Made by a program: the position numbers and the translations under genes
Origin: Opitutia bacterium
GTDB lineage: Bacteria; Verrucomicrobiota; Verrucomicrobiia; Opitutales; T3Sed10-336
Reading direction: 5' to 3'
Assembly (NCBI GenBank): GCA_003566885.1
Contig: PXBO01000082.1
Location: 1 to 40,255, forward strand
DNA: 40,255 nucleotides
In this document: positions 25,244-34,520 of the stretch, one piece after another
Layout: the number at the start of each line of letters is the position of its first letter
Position numbering within the stretch: the stretch's first letter is position 1
Notes under the pieces: generated by a model
Database searches by the model: none
Told to the model about the DNA's origin: nothing
Seen by the model: the letters and a program-made list of their open reading frames with translations, nothing else

Positions 25244-25277
25244 TGTGGCAATTTGCCACAGTGTCAAGTCGCAACTT
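25244..25277. promoter_or_regulatory. Operator and -35 box of the ParD-like/zeta pair
   Basis: TGTGGCAA-T-TTGCCACA (25244-25260) is a perfect 8+1+8 palindrome centred about 19 bases upstream of the antitoxin ATG. Just beyond it, on the minus strand, is a perfect TTGACA (25262-25267). A second inverted pair, CAAGT/ACTTG, overlaps the -35. A weak TTGAAT could be the -10. The palindrome lies between -35 and start, ideal for autorepression by a ribbon-helix-helix dimer. Confidence 0.65.
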
Positions 25278-25554
25278 GCCATTCCCGAGGTTGTCGAAAA
25301 AATTGCGCCGCGGGAATAGGTACGCTGGTATTTCCGGAAGGCCCGGACGGACCAGTGGTACGACCCAAAGACATCGGTAACAGTTATCTCAAAAACATCG
25401 GTTCCACTTCGAGGTCGGACCGCAAGACGTCTTCCGGATCCCTCGGACAACACGGGCTCCAGACTTTCCCGGATTTCCACCAGACGTTTGGGATTCCTGT
25501 CGAAAATGTTGGGGTCGACTCTTTTGATTGTTCTTTCCGGTATTCACCCGTAGG

Positions 25555-25590
25555 TTCCGGGGCAGGGATGCCCGCGGTCCCGGCCTGCGT
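25555..25590. repeat. GGGCAGGGATGCCC repeat, copy 2
   Basis: GGGCAGGGATGCCCGCGGTC matches the copy near 2898 at all but one of 20 positions. It lies about 60 bases before the oxidoreductase start. The gap 25278-25639 otherwise contains no gene that I can support. Confidence 0.6.
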
Positions 25591-25639
25591 GCAGAGGCCG
25601 CTTGACTCTCCTTGGCCGGAAGCGCTTTATGCTGTGGGC

Positions 25640-26638
25640 ATGAGCCAAGACATACGCTGGGGAATAATGGGACCGGGGCGAATCGCCCGTCAATTCGTCG
25701 CCGACTTGCAACATGCCGACGGCGCGACCGTTCAGGCGGTCGGCTCCCGCTCCGGCGAACGGGCGGAAGCCTTCGCCAAAGAGCACGGTATCCCGAACGT
25801 CCACGCCGATTACGGGTCACTGGCCGCCGACCCCGAGGTGGACATCGTTTACGTGGCCACACCCCACCCCCAACACCGGGAAAACGTCCTGGCCTGCCTG
25901 GGTGAGGGCAAAGCGGTCCTCTGCGAGAAACCGTTCACCATGAACGCCGCCGAGGCCCGGGAAATCATTGCCGCGGCCCGCGAGCGCAAACTGTTCCTGA
26001 TGGAGGCGATGTGGACCCGTTACCTTCCGGCGGCCCGGAAAGTGAAGGCCTGGATCGACGAGGGCGCCATCGGCAAGGTGCAAATGCTCAAAGCCGATTT
26101 CGGCTTCCGCCTCCCCTGGAATCCGAAGGATCGCCTCCTGGACAAGAAACTGGGCGGCGGCGCCCTGCTCGACACCGGCGTTTATCCGGTATCGTTCGCC
26201 TCCTGGGTTTTCGGACGTCAACCGGAACGCATCCAAAGCGCCGCCCGCTTGGGCGAAACCGGAGTCGACGAGTGGTACACCGCGATCTTCGATTACGGCG
26301 ACGACCGCATGGCTTCGATCACCAACGCCGTACGCCTGCCCCTCAACAGCGAAGCCCTGATCATCGGCGAAGCGGGCAAGATCCACGTGCCCTCGTTCTT
26401 CAGCGCCCGCGATGCCAAACTCACCCGACTTGACGGAACCGAAGAAACGTTTTCCGACAAAAGCTCAGGCCGCGGCATGCAACACGAAGCCGAAGAAGCC
26501 ATGCGCTGCGTCCGGGAAGGCATCCTGGAAAGTCCCGTCATGCCCCTCGACGAAACCCTGGCTATCATGGAAACCCTCGACGCCGTGCGAAAGCCCTGGG
26601 GGCTGCGTTACGAAGCGGATGGGGTAAGGGAAAAGTGA
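25640..26638 (+). CDS. Gfo/Idh/MocA-family oxidoreductase (dihydrodiol dehydrogenase-like)
   Basis: The 332-residue protein has the NAD(P)-binding opening IRWGIMGPGRIA (GxGxxA at about 11-16) and the family motif CEKPFTMN (EKP at 96-98). The segment LFLMEAMWTRYLPAARKVKA and GGGALLDTGVYPVSFASWVF are typical of the branch related to dimeric dihydrodiol dehydrogenase and glucose-fructose oxidoreductase-like enzymes. The C-terminal sheet domain ends with ETLAIMETLDAVRKPWGLRY. The substrate is probably a sugar or sugar derivative. The ATG at 25640 is chosen because family homology begins there; the open frame runs further upstream through repeat sequence. No leader, so cytosolic. It appears to be a single-gene unit, and AAGTGAAAAGG repeat sequence starts at its stop codon. 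Confidence 0.9.
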   Translation: MSQDIRWGIMGPGRIARQFVADLQHADGATVQAVGSRSGERAEAFAKEHGIPNVHADYGSLAADPEVDIVYVATPHPQHRENVLACLGEGKAVLCEKPFTMNAAEAREIIAAARERKLFLMEAMWTRYLPAARKVKAWIDEGAIGKVQMLKADFGFRLPWNPKDRLLDKKLGGGALLDTGVYPVSFASWVFGRQPERIQSAARLGETGVDEWYTAIFDYGDDRMASITNAVRLPLNSEALIIGEAGKIHVPSFFSARDAKLTRLDGTEETFSDKSSGRGMQHEAEEAMRCVREGILESPVMPLDETLAIMETLDAVRKPWGLRYEADGVREK

Positions 26639-26857
26639 AAAGGCGGTAGGAAGGATTCGGGCTGAAGGACCTCGCCACGAAAAGGGCCTTCTTGAGGCTT
26701 CATCAAGTCTTCGGAATTCTTTGTGCTGTGTTCGCCTGAAAACGCCGACTCTGACGCAGGCCCGCGCGAGCACGGCCGCCACATGAGTTCCGCGACGAGT
26801 TCCTATCAGGCGGAAAACTGCAAGCCGGGTCACAGGTTGTTCGACAACTCCCCGACC

Positions 26858-27598
26858 TCAGCGCGAGGCGCGTATCCGGATCATGATATCGATCGTTGCC
26901 GGTTGATCGACGGAAGCGCTCCCTCCATTGAATTCCGTCCCTGTTGTCGCGTTGGCGCCATCCAGCAACGCCACCGACAAATTGCGAAGCTCGGTCCCAG
27001 GCGCCACCCCGATGGAATTTTCGCCGCCGATGTCCAGAGGTCCGTCGATCCGCCCGAATCGGCCGGCAAACTGAAAAACGATGCGGTCCCCGGTCGCCAG
27101 AACGAAAAAATCGTGCCACTGCTCGGCCGCCGGCGCCGGGAAACGTTCCAACGTGCGGATCCCCGCCGTCTCCTGGCCCTCGTGAAGTCGGCGCTTGTTG
27201 CGGATCCGGACGGGATTCAATTCGTATCGGTGCCGTGAATCGGCCTCACGCACGAAAACCGTAAAACCCGACGCCAAATCCTCGGGGAATCTCATCTCCT
27301 CGTAAGTCCCTCCAAGTTTCACTTCACCTTCCAAAAAAAAGGCGTATCCCTCCGTGTCCGGAAGAAACAACCGGGCCGGTTCCGGCGCCGATACCACTCC
27401 CTCCTCCGTGATTTCAAACGCAACCCTCTCCTCTCCGGCATGCGAACGGCCCTCAGCGGTGGAAAGGGCTCCGGGCCCGCCAAAAGCGGTCACCCGGAAC
27501 CCCGTATCCTCAACACCCGCATGAACCAACGCGCGGAAACCAAACAACACCAAAAAAAAGCATCCCGCCCCCAACACCCCCCACGTCCGCACCTTCAT
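26858..27598 (-). CDS. Small exported protein with laminin-G/DUF1080-like fold features
   Basis: The 246-residue product starts at ATG 27598, preceded by GAGG, and has a leader (WGVLGAGCFFLVLFGFRALV, cleavage near HAGVE). The body is beta-rich: GYAFFLEGEVKLGG, HDFFVLATGDRIVFQFAG, GPLDIGGENSIGVAPGTELR. The last resembles the strand pattern of concanavalin-like DUF1080 proteins in this phylum, but this is weak and no catalytic residues are evident. It follows the GT25-like gene on the same strand after a 150-base gap and may or may not share its transcript. The 219 bases to the oxidoreductase (26639-26857) hold purine-rich repeat sequence and nothing else clear. Confidence 0.6.
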   Translation of the reverse strand: MKVRTWGVLGAGCFFLVLFGFRALVHAGVEDTGFRVTAFGGPGALSTAEGRSHAGEERVAFEITEEGVVSAPEPARLFLPDTEGYAFFLEGEVKLGGTYEEMRFPEDLASGFTVFVREADSRHRYELNPVRIRNKRRLHEGQETAGIRTLERFPAPAAEQWHDFFVLATGDRIVFQFAGRFGRIDGPLDIGGENSIGVAPGTELRNLSVALLDGANATTGTEFNGGSASVDQPATIDIMIRIRASR

Positions 27599-27748
27599 AA
27601 AAAACCTCGCCGCCATATCAGGATAAGAAACAAACAGGATCCATTCGTTACACTCCAATGAAATTTTCCGTTTTCCATCAACGGAATTCCGCAATCGCCC
27701 CCCATGACTCTTAGGCCTAGCCTGAACCAGTCCGTTTCAATGCAGCCC

Positions 27749-28801
27749 TCAAGCGATACTGCTCCTATCCCCGTTCCAAAGGGCCAAAGCCTCCTGCACG
27801 GTGGAGGCTGAGATCTCAATAACCCGCCCGCTCACAAGAGGTTTCACCATTTCAGCGGTCACCTCAGGATGCCAAAGAGTGCACACGGCCGGCTCCACCA
27901 TCGACACCGCCTCCCATTGAATCACCCGGATGCACTTCTGCAAACGTTTGTTCCGTTTCTCGTCAGACAGTTTCTTCTTAAGGAACAGATTCCGCAACCC
28001 GGTATCGATCCCGGTCTCCGGATCCCGGCTGTAACCACCGTGGAATCCGTTTGTCCTCAATTCCTCCATGACCTCGCGCGGTGCGTGCAGCACGACCACC
28101 GGCTCATCCCCGTTGGGCGGGCGCCAGAACTTCGTCGGGTTTATCCCCCCCGAAATGTCGCTTTTGCCTTCTCCCTGCCCGACCAAAAACGGATCCGGGG
28201 CATAGGTCTTGAATCCGGTCATACAGGGCCCCATCACCCAATCGCAATGAACGGCCGCGTTCGCCCAGGTTTTGTACAAGGTTTTCATCACCTCCATACC
28301 TCGCAACGCGTAACAATGGGAACGCTGAATCCCCCTTCCGCCCCCAGCGCGAACCACGCCTTCGCCGATCGGCACGGGTAACGAGTTGCAGTGCTGGCCG
28401 CCCAGCATGAGGCATTCCCAGTCTCCCGGAACCTTCGCGAGAAAACGCTTCACATCCGCTCCGAACGTCGTCCGAAAAACGGCGTCGTCCTCCAGCACGA
28501 GCAGGGAAGCCACGTCATCCATAATCGCCCGCTCGAGTAGGCACAGGTGCGAGCGCAGGCATCCATAGCTCCCCGCCCCCGTACGCCAGAACCGGGGAAC
28601 GCCCACCTTGGCCCCGTCGATCGCCTCGAAAAGACAAGGTTCGCGAAACGGCCATCCCCCGTTTTTCAGTCCATTTCGGAATCGCTCAAGTCTGTCGGGA
28701 AGCCGCTTTAAGTTAATCACCCACACCTGATCGAACAAATCCTTCAAATCCTCTCTCTCACTCACCCATTCCGTTCCGTTTATCATCGGTTTTTGTGTCA
28801 T
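27749..28801 (-). CDS. GT25-like glycosyltransferase
   Basis: The 350-residue protein shows the family 25 pattern: FDQVWVINLKRLPDRLERF at about 23-41, GSYGCLRSHLCLLERAI at 78-94, and LLVLEDDAVF at 101-109, where the acidic residues bind the metal and sugar nucleotide. Such enzymes add sugars to lipooligosaccharide or to protein. The C-terminal 130 residues are not family-typical. The ATG at 28801 overlaps the upstream gene by 44 bases; an ATG at 28786 is an alternative. Translational coupling to the capsule-synthesis-like gene is likely, suggesting joint work on a surface glycan. Acceptor and donor sugars cannot be deduced. Confidence 0.82.
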   Translation of the reverse strand: MTQKPMINGTEWVSEREDLKDLFDQVWVINLKRLPDRLERFRNGLKNGGWPFREPCLFEAIDGAKVGVPRFWRTGAGSYGCLRSHLCLLERAIMDDVASLLVLEDDAVFRTTFGADVKRFLAKVPGDWECLMLGGQHCNSLPVPIGEGVVRAGGGRGIQRSHCYALRGMEVMKTLYKTWANAAVHCDWVMGPCMTGFKTYAPDPFLVGQGEGKSDISGGINPTKFWRPPNGDEPVVVLHAPREVMEELRTNGFHGGYSRDPETGIDTGLRNLFLKKKLSDEKRNKRLQKCIRVIQWEAVSMVEPAVCTLWHPEVTAEMVKPLVSGRVIEISASTVQEALALWNGDRSSIA

Positions 28802-30650
28802 AAAGCCCTTCCGTCCTTTCATTTTCGACGTCCACAAAGTCAAATTCGCTCAAACAGCTTCGAACCGCTTCCTCATAGGGCACAAAATCAAACACTTTCA
28901 GTTTACTGTGAGGATTGCAGTTGAAGACGTGAAAATCTTCGGCCTCGAACACGGGTCGCAATTCGGCAAAACGCTTTTCCAATTTCAAGTAGGTGGCATT
29001 GTTCCCCCTGATCGAGCCTGACTTGCGATCCTGGGCAAAGTGATACTTCACCGTTGCGTTCATCCGAAAGTCCACCCCCAGCAAATAGACGGTCCTGATG
29101 CCCAGAATAAATAGGATCCGCAGTGCGGCCAACATTACCGACCGGCCCCCGCCGTTTTCTTTATGATTGCCCCAATTAATGGTGTCTTCCGAAAGGAATT
29201 GCCGCGCATTGAACCTCTCGTTGGTGCGAAAAAAGACCACGTTCGGACAATCCCCGGCGCGCAGATCCATGAACTTCCAGGAATCGCTGTTAAAAATCGC
29301 TTTTTCGGCGTGACAGATTGGAGCGAACTTCATGATGCACGGATCCAGCCAAACCGAGCGCACGAACTGATCCGGCGGGTCCACCGACACCCATAGGTTC
29401 GGCCGAAAGCTTTTCACCGCGTTGTTCAGCCCGAGAGATAAAATCCCCGGCCGCTTGAGCAGCGAATGGTCCACCCCCGCGAACGACGGCCCGCCCGCGA
29501 TCAAAAAAGCCGAACGCCCCCGGAAAAGGTTCCCAAGCCAGAGAGGATGGTGATCCTCGCTCAGAAACATCGGAGGCAGCTGCGGAGCATCTTGTTTTGC
29601 ACTCCGGGCCGACCTGCCATTTTCCCCATGATCCACAAAATTGCCGACTCTCGAGGAAGTCTCCTTTCCGGGAACGGCGGCCCACTGCAACAGCCAATTC
29701 CAAGTTTTCGCGGCATCCATTTTCGCCACCTTCTTCGGTATCTGTCTTCGGAGGAGTTGATCCAGGAACCAGTCGCGATAGGCCTTAGCGTAGTCACTTG
29801 TCACCTCAAGTGACGGGAGTTCCCGGTCATTGAATGACAGTTTTCCAATCAACCGTTCATGGCCGGTAAACCAGGAGCGCCCATACGCCCACGTCGGTTT
29901 GTCATAAAGGAGCCTCGCTTCATAAAGGACCGTGCTGTTGATGGACACGACGCCCGCGGACTGCAAAATCAGCGTCGAAAGATCGCCGGCACCCGTCATC
30001 AACGTTCCCGGAAGCGTCTCGCCGGTAACCGCGAGGCGGCTCATGGCATCCTGATTCCGTCTGTGCTTACCCGCCCTCGGATGCGGACGCACCACCAGTT
30101 GCACTTCGGGAGGCAAAATCGAACGCAGATGCCGGACGTGGGGTTCAAATCCATCGAGGTTGTCGCCGAAGGTATTCACCCTGTCGGTCACCAATTGCCC
30201 GGCGAACAGCACATAGGGCGCTCTCACGCCCGGCGGCAGTTCACCGGCCGGCGCCCCTTCTCTCGCCGTCAATCGGACCCGCCGCGCTTCAGGATAGTCT
30301 CCCTGACCGTCGGAAACAAATGGAGTGTCGCACAACTGCGACTCCCAGCAGAACCCTTTCGGATCGGCACTGAAAGTTCTGTAATGTGGAAACCATCCGT
30401 TTTCCCCGTGGACGACGGGAACCGAATTCTCCGCCGCCCATCGCCTGACCTCGTGCCAAAAGTTGAAAAACCCCCAGGTGACGATTACCTCGGGTACTCG
30501 ACCGGTTCCGGTAAAAGTGCGAAAATGCTCCAACGAGGTGATGGTCTCCGGCACAACCGGCGACAAACCGCAGGAACGGCATGCCTTGAACAGGCTCGCG
30601 TCACACATGCCGACTGGAAGAAATTTGCGCGAATTGCTCCCGGTATTCAT
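28758..30650 (-). CDS. Two-domain protein: capsule-synthesis-like plus DUF115-like
   Basis: The 630-residue protein seems to join two units. Residues about 50-300 resemble capsule polysaccharide synthesis proteins (PF05159-like): VVHGENGWFPHYRTF, LVVRPHPRAGKHRRN, and INSTVLYEARLLYDKPTWAY. Residues about 365-580 resemble DUF115/MptE-like proteins: GRSAFLIAGGPSFAGVDHSL with the Gly-rich GGPS turn, and GIRTVYLLGVDFRMNATVKY near the end. Start ATG 30650 is preferred; a TTG lies two codons upstream. It is 145 bases downstream of the RHS gene and overlaps the GT25-like gene, so a surface-glycan role is probable. Both domain calls are from sequence motifs; the fusion itself is unusual. Confidence 0.65.
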   Translation of the reverse strand: MNTGSNSRKFLPVGMCDASLFKACRSCGLSPVVPETITSLEHFRTFTGTGRVPEVIVTWGFFNFWHEVRRWAAENSVPVVHGENGWFPHYRTFSADPKGFCWESQLCDTPFVSDGQGDYPEARRVRLTAREGAPAGELPPGVRAPYVLFAGQLVTDRVNTFGDNLDGFEPHVRHLRSILPPEVQLVVRPHPRAGKHRRNQDAMSRLAVTGETLPGTLMTGAGDLSTLILQSAGVVSINSTVLYEARLLYDKPTWAYGRSWFTGHERLIGKLSFNDRELPSLEVTSDYAKAYRDWFLDQLLRRQIPKKVAKMDAAKTWNWLLQWAAVPGKETSSRVGNFVDHGENGRSARSAKQDAPQLPPMFLSEDHHPLWLGNLFRGRSAFLIAGGPSFAGVDHSLLKRPGILSLGLNNAVKSFRPNLWVSVDPPDQFVRSVWLDPCIMKFAPICHAEKAIFNSDSWKFMDLRAGDCPNVVFFRTNERFNARQFLSEDTINWGNHKENGGGRSVMLAALRILFILGIRTVYLLGVDFRMNATVKYHFAQDRKSGSIRGNNATYLKLEKRFAELRPVFEAEDFHVFNCNPHSKLKVFDFVPYEEAVRSCLSEFDFVDVENERTEGLYDTKTDDKRNGMGE

Positions 30651-30795
30651 CGGCAACAGTTGTTAGCAGCGGCAGCGCCGGTCGATCAACCTCCTTCCGA
30701 CACCCGCGGGACAGGCTCTGCGGTCGAGGCCGACGTAGGGGACGCCGGCCTCGCCGCATTGCCCAGGAGCGCGGCAGGTGAGCCCGATCTCCGGT

Positions 30796-33700
30796 TCACT
30801 GGAGAAGTCGGAGATCACCACCCGCTCCTGCCCGAGGTAACGGTTGTCGGCAAGGGTGGATCCGCCCCGGCGCATTGAATGCAGCCGGTTGAGAGTGTTG
30901 GCGGCGAGGCTGAGGCTCCCATGATGGCATGGGAACGGTCCCGCCGTCGGAATTCGAAACGCTTTCCGCCGCCTTGTGGTCGTCGTCCGGCTCCGGGAGG
31001 TTGAAGGCAACGAAGTTCGTCACCACACGCCCAGCTCCCTCGTGCCAGGTTTTCTCGAAACGCCCACCGCCCGTGCGCACGCGTTTGATCACGTTGCCGG
31101 CAGCGTCATACCAGTTCTTTTCCTCAAAAACCTTACTCGGTTTATGTTTTGTCGGCTCGTAGCGGCGGCGCACGTAAACCCGCCCGCGCGAATCGTATTC
31201 GATCTCGGTCTCAGCGGGCGAATCTCCTTTCGCGTCGGACCCTTTGCAAACGATGCGCGTCACGCGGTCGAGGTTATCATACCGCGTCTCCTCGGAGAAA
31301 TCGATTCCCCCTTTCACACTCGTGCGCCGGTTGCGGAAGTCGTAACCGTAAAACGTGTCCCGGTAGGCGTTTCTGTCGACGTACCGGCGTTCCCTCGTAA
31401 GGTTCCCGTCCCCTCCGGGGGCGCCTTCGTCGTATTCGTTGGACACCACCAGTGCCATGTTGTTGGGTGCGCAGGCGCCGGCGGGATTTTCGTCGGTCGC
31501 GCCGGTGTCGTCGGTCCCCTCCCATTTCTCGGCCACCTCTCCGCGAACCGTGTACACGATGCGCTCGATCATGCCTCCCGGACTCTTCACCCGGGTCCGG
31601 CGACGCCGGACATCGTATCCGTAATCGGCCTGCTCGTAATCGATCCCCGCGATGCCTTCACCGGAGGAAGGAACGTTATGATACACACGTTGATAAATCC
31701 GGTTTCCGGCGCCGTCGTAAGCGTTTTTGCGCCAGCGCGTCCATCCGCTCCGGTCAAACTGGTCCGACTCGCTCAACGGTCCGGAACCTTCCGTGCGCCG
31801 GGCCTCGATCTCGTCGATAACCCGGTCTTCGGCATCGCGGCGGACGATCCGCACCGGATCGATCAGCTGATAGGTCGCGTAATCGCTCCCGGTTGCGTAG
31901 CCCTCGCCTTCGCGCTGCTCGCGTCCGGAGTCCAGATAAATCGTCCAACGCACGCGCCGCCCACTGGTGGGGGTTCCGTCGACATCGGCCTCCTGCACCG
32001 GTCCCAATTCCCGGGTGATCCGTCCCTGGCCGTCGTGGTCGTAGTCCGTGACCCTGTGCGATCCGCCGCCCGGGAGAGTGCTCCAATCGATCGGCACGTT
32101 AGAAAGTAGCGGGGTGTCCGCATCTTCTATGCGCTTCACCAGCGCCCCCGTCGCCAGATCGTGTTCGTTATAAGTAATCATCCCGCGCTCGTCCCGCTCC
32201 CATGTCAGGTACCCGTAGGAGTCGAACTTTTCCACGCGCGTGCCTGGATCCCCGGAGCCCTGCTGTTGGATCGGCACTTCCGGGAAAATCGTCATGCGCT
32301 CTTCGATCCGGAAGGTGTCGTTTCCGGAGCCGTCCTTATGCCAGGTGTATTGATAAGTCGCGGATTCGATTCCCGCCGATCGGTCGTCCGCACTGGGATA
32401 ACAGGTCTCCTTCGAAACCGGATAAATCGTCCCCCGGCCACTGATCTGGTGACTGATATAATTCCATTTCCGGAGTACGATCTCATTCCCCTGCGTCCCC
32501 TCCTTGAGTTTGCGACATTTCAGGTAACCGGGCGCTCCGTTGGCGGGCCAGCCATGATCCGGATAGAACTCGGTGACCCGCAGCAGCCCGCCGGTGTCGC
32601 GAAGGAATTTCGCGGCGCCGCTGCTTTCGTTGTACCCCACCAGATCCGCTTCGGCCTCGTCGTAGAAAGCGCCTCCCACCTCTTGAAACGCGGAAGGCTC
32701 GGCCTCCAACACCGTGCGGGCCTTGGCGTCAAAACGCCGGTACGTGCACCACTGCTTCGTTCCATCCTCCGATTCGAACACCTTAAGCATGACCTGCCCC
32801 ACCCGGTTGGTAAAAACGATGTTGCGATTGCCGTCGGGAAGGGTCTCCACCGTCTTCACTACCCACTGATTGTACTCCCCGGACCGGGGGTCAAATCCGC
32901 TGCGGGTGCGCTCGAAGGCGTACCTGCGGCTGCCCCCCATCACTTCCTCCACCACCGCGCGACGCCGGTCGTCGTACTCGAAATAATAGTCCGCATACTG
33001 CGCCACCTGCCAGTCCGGCGCGGTCAGCGGATCGATCGAATCGCCGGTCATCCGCTGGTAGGCCCCTGGCCCCACCGCAAACTTCAACCCATGCGGCACG
33101 CCGGGCGGACACCAGTTCGTGTAATAGCGAAAGTAATAGTGTTCCAACGTGGACCAGCGCCCGCTCTCGCGCGTCTCCACGGTAACCCGCTTCAGATCCC
33201 CGAGGTCCCCGTTCCGGGGTTCGTCCGAACTCGACGACCAGGACCGCGATTCCGGCTTCCCGTCCGCCTGGTCGTAGTATTCGAAAATATTGCGACGGAC
33301 CAAATCCCCGTCGGCCAGGTACACCACGCTCGACAGTCTTCCAACGTGGTCACCTGTCTCCGCGTAAGCATACTCATACCGGTTGCTGGAATTGCCGCCC
33401 GTCATTTCCACCGCGACCAACCGGTCCTCGGAATCGTACTCGACCGCCCCCTGGTGCCCGGCGGGGTCGGAGAACCCCTTCAACAGGCCCCGCTTTGCGG
33501 GCGACACCGTAAAATCATGGAACCGGGTTTGCCTCCCGTCGGCGGCGGTGTGCACGAACTCGTTGTTCCCGGAATCATGCGCCAGGCGATCGTGACTGGA
33601 AAAACGAGGTTGGTATTCGGCGCCGTTCCGGTCGTCCTTGTCGAACCACACCACCGCACCAAATCCCCGCACCATGGCCAGGGTTTTGCCGGCATCCCTT

Positions 33701-34212
33701 GCGATCAGATGCGGCAATTCGTTCACCGCCCAATGCTCGCCGTTGATTCCCTTGCTCAAATCCCCCTTCCGGTTGCAGTAGCTCAGCGTATGGCCCCATG
33801 GCAGCCCGAAACCCGACGACGAAATCCCCCTCACCCGGTAGCGAACATCGCCATTGGCATAGCTCAAAGGCTCCGAACGGGTTCGGGCCTCGTCCTGGTA
33901 AGGCGGCTCCTCGCTCGATTCAACGGAGCGACTGGAAGGGGAACCGGGGGAAGCCGAAACTTCGGAAGATGAGCTGTAATCCTCCGACGACGAACTGGAA
34001 CTCGAGGAAGAGGACGAAGAACTGGAGGAGGAACTTGATAACGACGATTCCCTGCTTGAGCTCCCCGAAACACCGCCGCTGGCGGCCATCATACCGGGCA
34101 ACGGTAAATCGGCGGGATTCGGTACCCCCCGCCGGTTGGAACGCAACTCGCTCGGGTGGGAAATTTCGTTTTCCCCGGAAAGACCCTCATTTGAGGATGA
34201 TATTTCGCTCAT
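30796..34212 (-). CDS. RHS/YD-repeat protein with poly-serine segment
   Basis: The 1,138-residue product has the RHS/YD-repeat pattern throughout: YDSEDRLVAVEM, YDHDGQGRITRELG, YDGAGNRIYQRVY, YDVRRRRTRVKSPGG, YDNLDRVTRIVC, YDSRGRVYVRRRY and YDAAGNVIKRV. Such repeats form a hollow shell, often around a toxin. There is no signal peptide. Residues about 51-83 are nearly all serine, encoded by a purine-rich stretch near 33960-34065; long Ser linkers are common in verrucomicrobial surface proteins. The usual closing RHS core and a variable toxin tip are missing: after SNSDGGTV the sequence turns into a Pro/Arg-rich tail with no RHS character. This suggests a 3' truncation or a frameshift. No immunity-like gene follows. 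Confidence 0.8.
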   Translation of the reverse strand: MSEISSSNEGLSGENEISHPSELRSNRRGVPNPADLPLPGMMAASGGVSGSSSRESSLSSSSSSSSSSSSSSSSSSEDYSSSSEVSASPGSPSSRSVESSEEPPYQDEARTRSEPLSYANGDVRYRVRGISSSGFGLPWGHTLSYCNRKGDLSKGINGEHWAVNELPHLIARDAGKTLAMVRGFGAVVWFDKDDRNGAEYQPRFSSHDRLAHDSGNNEFVHTAADGRQTRFHDFTVSPAKRGLLKGFSDPAGHQGAVEYDSEDRLVAVEMTGGNSSNRYEYAYAETGDHVGRLSSVVYLADGDLVRRNIFEYYDQADGKPESRSWSSSSDEPRNGDLGDLKRVTVETRESGRWSTLEHYYFRYYTNWCPPGVPHGLKFAVGPGAYQRMTGDSIDPLTAPDWQVAQYADYYFEYDDRRRAVVEEVMGGSRRYAFERTRSGFDPRSGEYNQWVVKTVETLPDGNRNIVFTNRVGQVMLKVFESEDGTKQWCTYRRFDAKARTVLEAEPSAFQEVGGAFYDEAEADLVGYNESSGAAKFLRDTGGLLRVTEFYPDHGWPANGAPGYLKCRKLKEGTQGNEIVLRKWNYISHQISGRGTIYPVSKETCYPSADDRSAGIESATYQYTWHKDGSGNDTFRIEERMTIFPEVPIQQQGSGDPGTRVEKFDSYGYLTWERDERGMITYNEHDLATGALVKRIEDADTPLLSNVPIDWSTLPGGGSHRVTDYDHDGQGRITRELGPVQEADVDGTPTSGRRVRWTIYLDSGREQREGEGYATGSDYATYQLIDPVRIVRRDAEDRVIDEIEARRTEGSGPLSESDQFDRSGWTRWRKNAYDGAGNRIYQRVYHNVPSSGEGIAGIDYEQADYGYDVRRRRTRVKSPGGMIERIVYTVRGEVAEKWEGTDDTGATDENPAGACAPNNMALVVSNEYDEGAPGGDGNLTRERRYVDRNAYRDTFYGYDFRNRRTSVKGGIDFSEETRYDNLDRVTRIVCKGSDAKGDSPAETEIEYDSRGRVYVRRRYEPTKHKPSKVFEEKNWYDAAGNVIKRVRTGGGRFEKTWHEGAGRVVTNFVAFNLPEPDDDHKAAESVSNSDGGTVPMPSWEPQPRRQHSQPAAFNAPGRIHPCRQPLPRAGAGGDLRLLQ

Positions 34213-34392
34213 TTTCTTCGGTTCCGTTGATTATCCAGGCCAAGCAAGACACCACGTCCGCACTTTGTGCTGCTGACAATAAAAGAAACAAAACCCCGGT
34301 TTTCGTTACGGATTTCACGATGATTTTTTGGCAAAATAGCGAGATATCTACTTAACCCACTTAATACCAACATTTTGAATAGGTTATCTTTT

Positions 34393-34520
34393 TCACAACC
34401 CAGAGAACATCAGCGCGCCGAAGCCACGGATGAAGGCCGTGGAGCGCATTACCGTAATGCCGGCGCGGTCCTCGAAAGGGGTGACCAGGGGTATGTTCGA
34501 CTCAATCGCTAAACCAATAG
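34393..34520 (-). other. Coding-like fragment between the RHS and kinase genes
   Basis: A frame different from the kinase, partly overlapping its 3' end, reads PIGLAIESNIPLVTPFEDRA then ITVMRSTAFIRGFGALMFSG and stops. It looks protein-like but has no start codon, so it could be a remnant of a gene truncated by whatever placed the kinase stop here. I know no family. The rest of the 289-base gap (34213-34501) is AT-richer than its surroundings, and should contain the RHS promoter; no clear -35/-10 could be picked. Confidence 0.2.

Noticed and set aside
30663-31010. 115-codon minus frame overlapping the RHS 3' end
   Set aside because: It could be a frameshifted continuation of the RHS gene, but has no YD repeat or RHS core; noted only as a reason to check for an indel.
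32161-33972. 603-codon plus-strand frame opposite the RHS gene
   Set aside because: The RHS strand has clear YD repeats; the opposite frame is His/Pro/Arg-rich with no structure expected of a protein.
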